A stretch of DNA of 64,000 nucleotides from assembly GCA_020744225.1 (NCBI GenBank), contig JAGMWG010000017.1, positions 186,001 through 250,000 of the forward strand. Direction: 5' to 3'. A program made the position numbers and the translations under genes. Below are positions 55,776 to 64,000 of the stretch, one piece after another (position 1 is the stretch's first letter; the number at the start of each line of letters is the position of its first letter). The notes below the pieces were generated by a model. That model did not search any database. It saw only the letters and a program-made list of their open reading frames with translations, and had not been told where the DNA came from. Source of the DNA: Paraphoma chrysanthemicola (lineage: Eukaryota; Ascomycota; Dothideomycetes; Pleosporales; Phaeosphaeriaceae).

Positions 55776-56883
55776 TCATGGCGCCCTCACAACTTTGCGA
55801 CCTGAGACCTCGTACCTTTGTAATTCTTGAATAATCTTAGGCGAGTCTGCGAAGTCGTAAACCTCAATCTTCGGCGTGATCTTGCCCTGGAGTGCAAGCT
55901 GAAGCAGTTCGTCCATTTGCGCATTCGTGCCGACTGATGAACCTCGAATTACCAGTCCTAGAAGCGTTAGCTCGAAAGGCCGTCAGTACCTCATTATGGC
56001 ACATACCTCTGTTGGCGATATGTATCGGAGACATGGGAAACATGAACGTCGCCGGAGGCAGGCCCACGCACACGAAAACACCGCTGTTTCTTACGAGCTC
56101 TGGAGCCTGAGTGTACGCTCTTTCGCTTCCTGCGACACAAATCACACCATGTGCACCTTCGCCACCAGTCAATTCCTTGACAGCTTGCACCACATCCTGC
56201 TTGGCAAAGTCAAGAAAAGTAGATGCCCCCATCTCTTTGCACAACTTCTCTTTCTCAGCACCGCTATCGATTGCAATGACTTTGTAGCCTTTGATAGCCG
56301 CGTACTGGACGCCGATGTGGCCCAGGCCGCCGCCTGCACCAACGATGGCGACAAAGTCTCCGGGTTGAACCTCTGGTTGTAGTTTCGACACTGCTCCCGC
56401 AAGACTCAATCCTGCACAAAGCAATGGCGCTGCAACTTCACTCTTCACACCTTCCGGGATTGTTGTGAGGAAACCGGCATGTGCAATGTAGTATTGTTGC
56501 AGTGTACCCCACACACTTTTCCCTGTATTCAATTGCCTTGCGCAATGATTGATGTTGCCCTTCTTGCAAGTCGAGCATTCGTTGCACGCCTTCCAGAGCC
56601 ATTTCGTGCCCACTCTCTTTCCCAGCAACTCCTCTGAAACTCCCGGTCCTAGCTTGACTACATGTCCGACACCTTCATGACCTGGTACTGCAGTGTAGTT
56701 TCCACGTCCTTCCACGTTCATGCAGTCGGAGTGGCAGATGCCCGAGCATTCGAGCTTTACAAGAACTTCGTTCTCTCCAGGTTGTTGCACCTCGACGTCA
56801 TTGCGAATCTGGAGCACGCATTCTGGGCGCGGATTCTCAATCCATGCCACAGTCTGTTTCGACGGTATTGACTCTGCGCCCAT
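55776..56883 (-). CDS. zinc-dependent alcohol dehydrogenase
   Basis: Exons 56007-56883 and 55776-55957 (49-bp intron, phase 1) give 352 residues. The enzyme oxidises alcohols or reduces aldehydes with NAD(H). Catalytic zinc ligands lie in CSGICHSDC and in GHEGVGHVV; the structural zinc has its four Cys in KACNECSTCKKGNINHC. The cofactor fold shows VGAGGGLGHIGVQYA and IAIDSGAEK, the Asp pointing to NAD rather than NADP. Splicing restores the typical end, NRGLVIRGSSVGTNAQMDELLQLA through KVVRAP. It is close to yeast ADH1-3-type tetrameric enzymes. Confidence 0.95.
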
Positions 56884-58775
56884 GGCTGTTTCGAGGTGTT
56901 GTGGGGCTCCCGTTGGATCGGTGTGCGACGGCGAAAGCTATACGTCGATGGCAAAATGTGATAGGATAGAGTTGTACGACACTATGGATGACTTCATCCA
57001 GATTTTGAGAGGCTCGAACAGGACGAGTTGGATGCAAAGAGACCTTTATATGTCATAAGGCAAGCGCCAGTATCTCCGAAGCTACCCCGCTGCCGCCCCA
57101 CGTTCGGAGGTCCCCGTTTCTTCGCCAATCAGCTCGCGTCCAAATCCGCAAATCAGGAATGCTTGTCTCCTTCCTGTCTGCGGCATGCGATCTCGGCTCT
57201 TCTCTACTCAGAGCCCTCGCCTTCACCCGTCGGTTTGCCATTGTGTTCCCCAATTTGCGTTCATCGTGTAGCGGGGCCGTGGTAAGACCAAGCTCTACAG
57301 ATGTTGCTTCTCAGTGCAGCGTCTCGTAAAATTTATCTGCCGTATCTGCTAGTGTTTTACCATTCGCGGTATGATAAGTTGCACATGCACCCACTAGAGC
57401 GCACAAGCGCTGCTGCGATGTACGTTGTGGATAATGTGCCAAGTCGATATGGATCGATGCACTCAATCCTCCACTTTACATCACTGCGCCAATGTCTCCC
57501 GCGTCGTCAGGGTTTCCCAAGTCGAAACGTACCCAAGATTTAGGCGCAGGGGAATCTTCTGGCGGTGCATCTGCATGATGTCCATTTCACCGGCCCAAAA
57601 GCGCAGCATCCTCCCTTCGACGGTTGATACCCATAACCCTAAATTTTAGCCTTTAGAGTATGACCACTTCACAGGGCGCAGTGTGGACAGAAATGCTGAC
57701 GCAAAAAGGCTTGAACAGAGCCATCACCAGGATGTTCCACAGATAGCAAGAAACCAGTTGGAGCATGCTTTGTGCACTGAAAATCTCCTACAAGGACTGC
57801 GCAGACGACCATTTTCAAAAGCCTCCCGAGCGACGTAACCACGTCTGAAGCTACACAGGCCATCAGTACGGTTTGGTAATGGAAATTTGATCATCGCGCA
57901 CGGCTCGCTCATGTCGTTAATACTATTCATGCTCGCATGCGCGATCCTTACTTGGTCCGACGCAAGCTCATGAGGGCAGATCAAGCGCGATTCCCGCTGA
58001 TGATAACTGTGCAGGCTCGGAGTCGCAGTCTCATGGCTTTTCGTGGCAAGTCATGCAGCGCGGACGCCATCAGAAGCACAACACTTGGCATAATCACTCA
58101 CATCCTGGATGAGATGGCGTAGTCGAAACTCCTAAACGCAAATGGCATCCCTGTTGACTTCCTCTTACGAGCCGGACCTTGCCTCGATGGGCAGGTGGGC
58201 ATGGTCGAGCACGAGCAAACACCTCACAGTGAGGGCTAGAATGATGCAGGAGCGAGCGAAGATATTTGAAATTACTAATTGTCTTTCGGTATTTAAATTG
58301 GTGCAGCTGTGAGAGCGTGGCTACCGAGTGGATGAGCTGGAGGAGGGTTTGCGGGGTGAGCAGCAGGTCACTGCGGCGACTTCAACTTGGATGTCGGAGA
58401 TCAGACTCTCGTCTTTGAGAGTCCATGGTGGTCACTGAGGGAAAGAGCAGCTGTTAATGACGTGCGGGACTACCCACGCTACAATGGGAAGGGAAAGAGC
58501 GCTATGCCAAAGTGGCGTGATACTCTACTAAAAGATGCTGCGAGGTAATTCTTACGTGTCAAATTTCAAACCGGAGTCGGCTTCACATCTTCACGTCGTC
58601 AGGCAGGAGCCAATGAGGTGGTCTTCCGCCTCTTGACCGCTGTGTGGTCAATCGCGATGCCAAGCTTTGCCAGTTTGCTCAACACAGCTCTGTAAACACC
58701 TTTCTCTCACCTTGCGTTGACTCTTCCGCAATTATTTTCGCTCCACCTTTTCATCCAAATTCTACGATCGACACA
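56884..58775. other. 1.9-kb gene-poor stretch
   Basis: This is the longest gap in the unique part. Short frames on both strands have no family resemblance. It includes the alcohol dehydrogenase promoter with an ATATAAAG on the minus strand near 57046-57053. Confidence 0.45.
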
Positions 58776-59553
58776 ATGGAGCTCGCTAAAGCGATACCGC
58801 CATCGCTACTAGCTTACAACGATGTCTACGAAGACGACATGCTATTCCGTGAGACAGTCGCCGATATCCTGGAGTCACTGGACGTTGATTCAAGCCCTAA
58901 ACAGTTCGGGATAGGCGTTGATCTTGTCAAAGATGCAGTTGGACGAGACGTCGCGAAGCTGCACGCTATGTTCGATGTTGTACACGCGCGGATTGTCAAG
59001 AGGTGGAGCTGGGCCACGGGGCCGGCGATCGACTTCTACAGGTCAGGGCAACGCGACGCCAATCTAATCAAACAATTCTGACAGATTTTGAAGGCTCGTA
59101 TTTTTGAAAGTGGATATGAGCATCCTTGAGGACAATGAATCCGAGGTGCAGGCGAAGAGCGGTGTCGCCAAAGCTGCGGACCACATCGTACGCAGATGTG
59201 TTACCGAACTCGACATACACGACGATTGGAATTCCGCGCAGGTTCGATGCGAAACGCATTTTGTACTAAAAGCCTTCAAGAACGACAACAGCTTCATCAC
59301 GGCGCAAGACGCCTTTTGTTCCTTGCTTAGCATGGCCGAATCGTGGAACATTCTTGTGAACAGCAACAACATCACTGTTTTCGCCAAATGCTTTCGGAAC
59401 ACAGTGTCAAAGATACAACTCTTCGGCCTCCAAGACAAGCTCAAGGTAGTCTCGGAAAGAATCAGAGAGCTTCCGAACCAAACGCAGCTCTACGATGAGC
59501 AGCTGCAAACAATCAGAGGTGTGCTTGAGGAGTTTACACCAGGCGCAGCTTAA
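58776..59553 (+). CDS. hypothetical protein, helical
   Basis: Exons 58776-59041 and 59094-59553 (52-bp intron, phase 2) give 241 residues. I do not recognise it. It is predicted by eye to be mostly helical, with alternating charged and hydrophobic residues (FRETVADILESLDV, VGRDVAKLHAMFDVVHARIV, LQDKLKVVSERIRELPNQ) and no signal peptide or membrane segment. Immediately after its stop, another frame carries on with protein-like charged sequence for about 60 codons (to 59737), so the real 3' end may be longer or the gene may have a one-base frame break. Confidence 0.55.
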
Positions 59554-60360
59554 AGTTGACACGAACGAGCCAAAATCCGACCCAAATCCACCAGACCGAG
59601 AATCGCTGGCCGGACCCGCATTCGACGTTGCGGCTGTGACAAGAGATGAAGGGATGACAAGTAAGGATCGGGAGTTTGAAGCATCACTGACAGCAGTCAT
59701 GACTTCGAATACAAATCATTGTCGTTCTGGGGGCTAGTGTCGAATTTCGCAGGCATGTTTTGAGCACGCAAGATTGATCGCAACGACGCGATTTGTCTCA
59801 TTAAATCAGCTCTCGATACGCACAAATTAAAATGTCAGGACCTTCAACAACAAAGGGATGAACTAGAAACTTGAGTGATTGATATCTTCCACTGATCAAA
59901 TGTGAAGACGACTTGCCCTTACGCTTACGTCATACGGTCTGTCCATTCTGTGCAATTCGCGTAGCTTTCGCGTCGGCGGTTTGTCCTTTTCACATAGCTT
60001 AATCATCATCATGTTTCCCGCAGTCGGCGGTTTTCAAGCCTCCCTATTCGTCGACAGAGATCTCAGATGTGATGACACGCATATGCAGCGCTGTTAGATC
60101 CATTTTCTCAAACTGCGGATGAAGGCGGAGCGTCTGCCAAGACATTTGAGCTCACGCTATGACGATCAACGTGAACATCTGAGCCATTTCCATCAACACA
60201 AATCTCTTCCACCTCCTCCAGTAGACTTAGACTTCGTCTTTGCGTCGCATTCGACGAAATCTCAATTGGCTCGAAGCTTTATTCGAAGGCAAAAGATCAC
60301 GCGACAAGCTGCCCAACTAAAGCCTGGAACGTTCGAATTTGAGCACGCGTTATCGTCGGC
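59554..60360. other. intergenic, possibly with a frame-shifted tail
   Basis: The first 180 bases hold the out-of-frame protein-like stretch described for the gene upstream. The rest holds the promoter and leader of the F-box gene. Confidence 0.4.
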
Positions 60361-62197
60361 ATGGCGGATGCGACAGCAAAGAAAGGCGGGTTTCGCGCAT
60401 TGTTTGGGAGACGATCGAATGCAGAATCAAGTGGGCGGAAGAAGTTGTCCAAGAAGGGATTGCATAGCGAAGCAAGCGGAGCCGAAAAGCTTGGTGCGGA
60501 GATCGTGGCGAACCCTCAGCGGCAGGATTCAGGCAGCTTCACAAGCCAAAGCATCGACTTAACCACGGACACAACAGACCTTCCTTCATATGATGATGCC
60601 ACCGGCTTCAACCATCAAGCACACCGAGATGGCCCTTATGCAGCGACTAATCCGATCAGCGCTGCTGACCGCACCTATCCGCAAGTCGGCTCACCTTTCG
60701 CTGAGTATCGTCGAAATTCTGAAGGGCAACAACAGTTTGCTGTGCCATTGTACCAATCGTACACTGCACGCTCAGCGTCCATGTCCCAGTTCGAAGATGG
60801 AGTTCTCCATGAAAAGAGTCGCTCGTCACCAGCATCCAGGGCACCCCCAGCGAAGTTGAGCAAAGCACATCGAATGCCCAAGCCTGAAGAAGTCCTTGAC
60901 AAAGACACCGGTGAACGAAAGGACTTGACGGATATGATGCATGCCTTCACCTTCAACGAAGAGCTTGACATTATTGATGAGAAGTTCGATACTGAGTCAC
61001 TCGATTATGACCCCTCAAAGCCCGACGGCACTGCAATGCTTGGAAATGTGTCGCCTGAGGTGTGGCTCCGTGTTGCGGACTTCCTGACACCACTAGATGT
61101 GGCCAATCTGTCATCTACATGTCGCACATTATACACGCGTCTTGGTAAACACCCTCACAAGCTATTGTCCGACCCCACGAACCGAAACGATCGCCTCAAC
61201 TTCCTCCTGGCAATGGACCATAAGCTCCCGCGGCATCTCTTCTGCTTTCCTTGTGCTCAGTGGCACCTTCGGATACAGCCAGGATTGGAGACATTAAAGC
61301 CCCATCACATCCTGAACCCACTTTTCGAGTGCCCGAATAGGACGAACATCCATCTACCACCGCCTCGGATTCGGATTAGTGATGGGCGTATGCTTCCTTT
61401 TGCCTTTGTGCAGCTAGCTCGACGGTCTTGGGCATTCGGCTCTGACTTTGGCATCAGCTATCAATCGCTTGCACGGAGGTGGAAAGACCCATACTCAGAA
61501 TGGACCCACGAGAGTATGTATCATGTCACGGACAATGGCCATGTGATGATGAGGGTGAAGTCCCAACGTTACGTCGAAGGTATGTCCAGCCCAACGCTTG
61601 AGGATTGAGTAATAATCTGACTATAAAGGTGGAATGACGGCTGCGGCGAAGCGAATGTTGCTGTTTAGCAGAGGTGATTACACTCCATACTTTAGCGTTT
61701 GCTCGCATTGGAAGAACGGAATCCTCACATCCATTCCTAAGTGCGCACTGGACCACATACCCTTCGTTCCGGACTCAGAGGTTTACGTGATGACACAAGT
61801 GAAGGAAAAGGTGGCCGGCAGGAAGGCGATCGGCCATGTAAACCTTTGCAGTCGCTGCCGGCCAATGCGGAGATGTCCTGAATGTCCTACCGAATATCTT
61901 TTCGAGCTGAAGCTTGTGGAAGACAAGACGGTGCGCAGTCACTCTGCGGAGCGATTCAAACAAGCGTTGGTTGTCAGTCGATGGAGCGATCTGGGGCCAG
62001 GCCGAAGTCCAGAAGACCAAGAATGGGCTGCGATAGCTGGAGAGAACGACATGTATGACAGCTTTCTGGAGATTGGTCGAAGAGCGATCAGCGGCCTTTT
62101 TGAGAGCGCGTTTACTGACACCATTCCCGGTCAGCGAATCCTGTCTATGAACCCCAAGAAAGTCAAGGGAGATGAGATTGGAGGGGATTGGTATTGA
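60361..62197 (+). CDS. F-box protein
   Basis: Exons 60361-61579 and 61629-62197 (49-bp intron, phase 1) give 595 residues. F-box proteins bring substrates to SCF ubiquitin ligases through Skp1. The first 215 residues are disordered and Ser/Gln-rich with a basic head (KKGGFRALFGRR). The F-box lies at about 220-262: LGNVSPEVWLRVADFLTPLD followed by NLSSTCRTLYTRLG. The C-terminal part is Cys-containing (FCFPCAQWH, CSHWKNG, LCSRCRPMRRCPECPTEY), with CxxC pairs that could bind zinc. This layout, with a C-terminal Cys-rich domain, is common in Pezizomycotina F-box proteins of unknown target. Confidence 0.88.
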
Positions 62198-62434
62198 ATC
62201 GGTGTATTGAGATACATCGCATGGGTCGCTGCATGTTGCAGGTGACTGACAAAGATATCAAAAACAAGAATATTAATGCTGAAAGCACGACCTGTCTATG
62301 TACTGTTCTGACGCTGTCAGCCATTTGAGTCCTTTTTGATTGCATACACATGCGGTCAATGTCTCTCGAGTCTAATTATAGGCCAATGGCTTTCGTCCAA
62401 ACCAAATTACAATGGCTACAGGCAACGACTCATC

Positions 62435-63814
62435 TCACACCACGTTCCTAAGCTTTAGATAATTCCACGTATCCTGGCAAGCATCCTTTAGGGTCTTGTT
62501 GGTCGACCAACCCAGTTCCATCCTTGCGCGATCCGCAGCAGCGACTGAGGACTGCACGTCTCCGGCTCGTCTGGCAACTACTTTCCTCGGCACACTACGT
62601 TTCGACACTTCCTCCATGGTCTGTACCACTTCTTCCACCGAATGTCCTCGACCCGCGCCGAGATTGATTGTGCGGAACCCCGGCACGCGGTTGGCTTGAG
62701 CTGCGCACAGAGCGGCTGTATGACCTTTCGCAAGGTCTGTTACGTGGATGAAGTCGCGCACCGCTGTGCCGTCGGGCGTTTGCCAGTCATTGCCATATAC
62801 CGAGAGCTCAGGGAGTTGCCCGGTCATTACCTTCACGACAACCGGTAGCAGGTTGGATGGAATGCCTTTTGGATCCTCACCCAATAAGCCCTCCGAGTCG
62901 CAGCCGACAGGGTTGAAGTATCGCAGCGCGAAGATGGTCCAGTTTGGATCGCTACGCGCGAGGTCTGCCAGTATTGCTTCCCCAAAGAACTTCGTCCGCC
63001 CGTATGGTGAAGTAATCCCAGTATAGCCCGGCTGCGACAGCTTCGCATTGCCGTGAGCCTCGACGTATATCTCGTTTTCGTGGACGCAGTGCTCCTCGCG
63101 AAGGAGTTTGGACCCGTCGGCCAACGAGCCATAAACAGCTGCACTCGAGGAGAATATGAATGTGCGAATCGTATACTCTTCAAGAAGTCCAATGAAGTCA
63201 AGCAATCCAGCAATGTTGTTGTAGTAGTAACGCATAGGCTGGCGAATGCTCTCCTCGACTGCCTTGAAAGCTGCAAAGTGTATGACGCCAATGATTGATG
63301 ATCGGCTCTCACTAGGAGAGTAGAGTTGGTGCGAGCCAGGGAGCTTGAATGCTTCCAATAATTCGCGCATAGCTGGTATATCTCTGTAATTCAAGTTGTG
63401 GAAGTGTGCTTTCGGACTCTGACCCCCAATGCTGTCGAAGTACCTTTGCACCGTTTGGAGAATGCGGTCGAAGACATCGTCAGCCGAATTGGATAGATCA
63501 TCCACGATGACCACCGAGTGGCCGGATTTCATTAGCTCGACAACAGTATGACTGCCGATGAAGCCCAAGCCCCCAGTGACGAGGACGTATTGGGCCTCCA
63601 GAATCGAAGGCGAGGAAGTGTCGAACAGCACATTGCGTTCCGTGCCAGGAGTCGTTGATCGAGAAACACCAGGAGAGGACTCAGGGGTGCTTTCTTCCGA
63701 CGAGGTCATCTCATTAACAAATCGATCTGGGTAAGATTGAGTAACGACTGAGTGCGGTAACGAACGACGAGAGTGACGGCGGGCGAAATGGAATGGGTTG
63801 GCGAACACAACCAT
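62435..63814 (-). CDS. uge1: UDP-glucose 4-epimerase
   Basis: The single exon gives 459 residues from ATG 63814. The enzyme interconverts UDP-glucose and UDP-galactose in the Leloir pathway. The Rossmann motif VLVTGGLGFIGSHTV begins at about residue 76, and the catalytic SSSAAVYG and YGRTKFFGEA (Tyr-x3-Lys) are present, followed by ALRYFNPVGCDSEGLLGEDP. There is no aldose-1-epimerase domain, so it is the single-function type, unlike budding yeast Gal10. The N-terminal 75 residues are extra and Ser/Thr-rich; an internal ATG at 63709 (MTSSEESTPE) may be the true start. Confidence 0.94.
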   Translation of the reverse strand: MVVFANPFHFARRHSRRSLPHSVVTQSYPDRFVNEMTSSEESTPESSPGVSRSTTPGTERNVLFDTSSPSILEAQYVLVTGGLGFIGSHTVVELMKSGHSVVIVDDLSNSADDVFDRILQTVQRYFDSIGGQSPKAHFHNLNYRDIPAMRELLEAFKLPGSHQLYSPSESRSSIIGVIHFAAFKAVEESIRQPMRYYYNNIAGLLDFIGLLEEYTIRTFIFSSSAAVYGSLADGSKLLREEHCVHENEIYVEAHGNAKLSQPGYTGITSPYGRTKFFGEAILADLARSDPNWTIFALRYFNPVGCDSEGLLGEDPKGIPSNLLPVVVKVMTGQLPELSVYGNDWQTPDGTAVRDFIHVTDLAKGHTAALCAAQANRVPGFRTINLGAGRGHSVEEVVQTMEEVSKRSVPRKVVARRAGDVQSSVAAADRARMELGWSTNKTLKDACQDTWNYLKLRNVV

Positions 63815-64000
63815 TTTCACCAGACTTTACGTCCGCCGCTTCTTGATCAAACGAGTGTGATAGATGGTCGTTCTGGTTGCATCAGTGATACAAGTCTCTC
63901 GACGTTCGCCTAAACGATATTGAGCTTGATACACTGGTATTGCATCAGTCACTCAACTTCTTCCTTGGCCGCGAACTCCCAGACAAGGCGTCACAGCACC
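63815..64000. other. upstream of the epimerase
   Basis: Promoter-side sequence to the window edge; no gene seen. Confidence 0.4.

Noticed and set aside
42899..57000. Classic secondary-metabolite gene cluster
   Set aside because: No polyketide synthase, NRPS, terpene cyclase or DMATS is present, and unrelated genes are interleaved.
8465..64000. tRNA genes
   Set aside because: I looked for B-box-like GGTTCGANTCC with a fitting A box and found none; a covariance-model scan would settle this.

Overview
The window is nuclear DNA of a filamentous ascomycete (Pezizomycotina; a Dothideomycete is my best guess from gene style, not proven). The evidence is short introns of 46-82 bp with GT-AG borders, fungal-type proteins such as Ubc6, Enp1, Bre2, the DNA polymerase delta catalytic subunit and an external NADH dehydrogenase, and a block of repeats turned AT-rich in the way repeat-induced point mutation (RIP) does it. 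Nearly all genes below were rebuilt by joining exons by hand; reading frames close exactly in every spliced model given.

Region 1-8464 is a repeat nest. A RIP-ruined Ty1/Copia retrotransposon (1-3167) is followed by a RIP-ruined pogo/Fot1-type DNA transposon (3168-8462), and that old copy is split at a TA by a clean, full-length, apparently intact copy of the same element (5105-7751) with a 765-residue DDE transposase. After removing the insert, the old copy is 2646 bp against 2647 bp for the young one.

Region 8.8-25 kb holds scattered genes: a secreted carboxylesterase with a GC-AG intron, a secreted GH131-type glucanase, a Hmx1-like heme oxygenase, Ubc6, a gene relic, a Golgi-type GT31 glycosyltransferase, three unrecognised proteins (one with a coiled coil and a Cys-rich Zn-cluster-like tail) and an aromatic-amino-acid-type PLP decarboxylase.

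Region 25.5-42.4 kb is a housekeeping core: BRE2 and ENP1 share a 202-bp divergent promoter, then a DUF427 protein, the external NADH dehydrogenase, a PQ-loop vacuolar transporter, an unknown membrane protein, POL3 and a GNAT acetyltransferase.

Region 42.9-57 kb is more accessory and metabolic: an ACMSD-like amidohydrolase, a GH20 hexosaminidase, a 2-oxoglutarate/Fe(II) oxygenase, an MFSD1-like transporter, an RRM-like protein, a P-loop kinase, a DHCR24-like flavoprotein and a zinc alcohol dehydrogenase. There is no backbone synthase, so I do not call a biosynthetic cluster. Region 57-64 kb has a long gene-poor gap, an unrecognised protein, an F-box protein and UDP-glucose 4-epimerase. I saw no rRNA, tRNA, CRISPR or prokaryotic feature.
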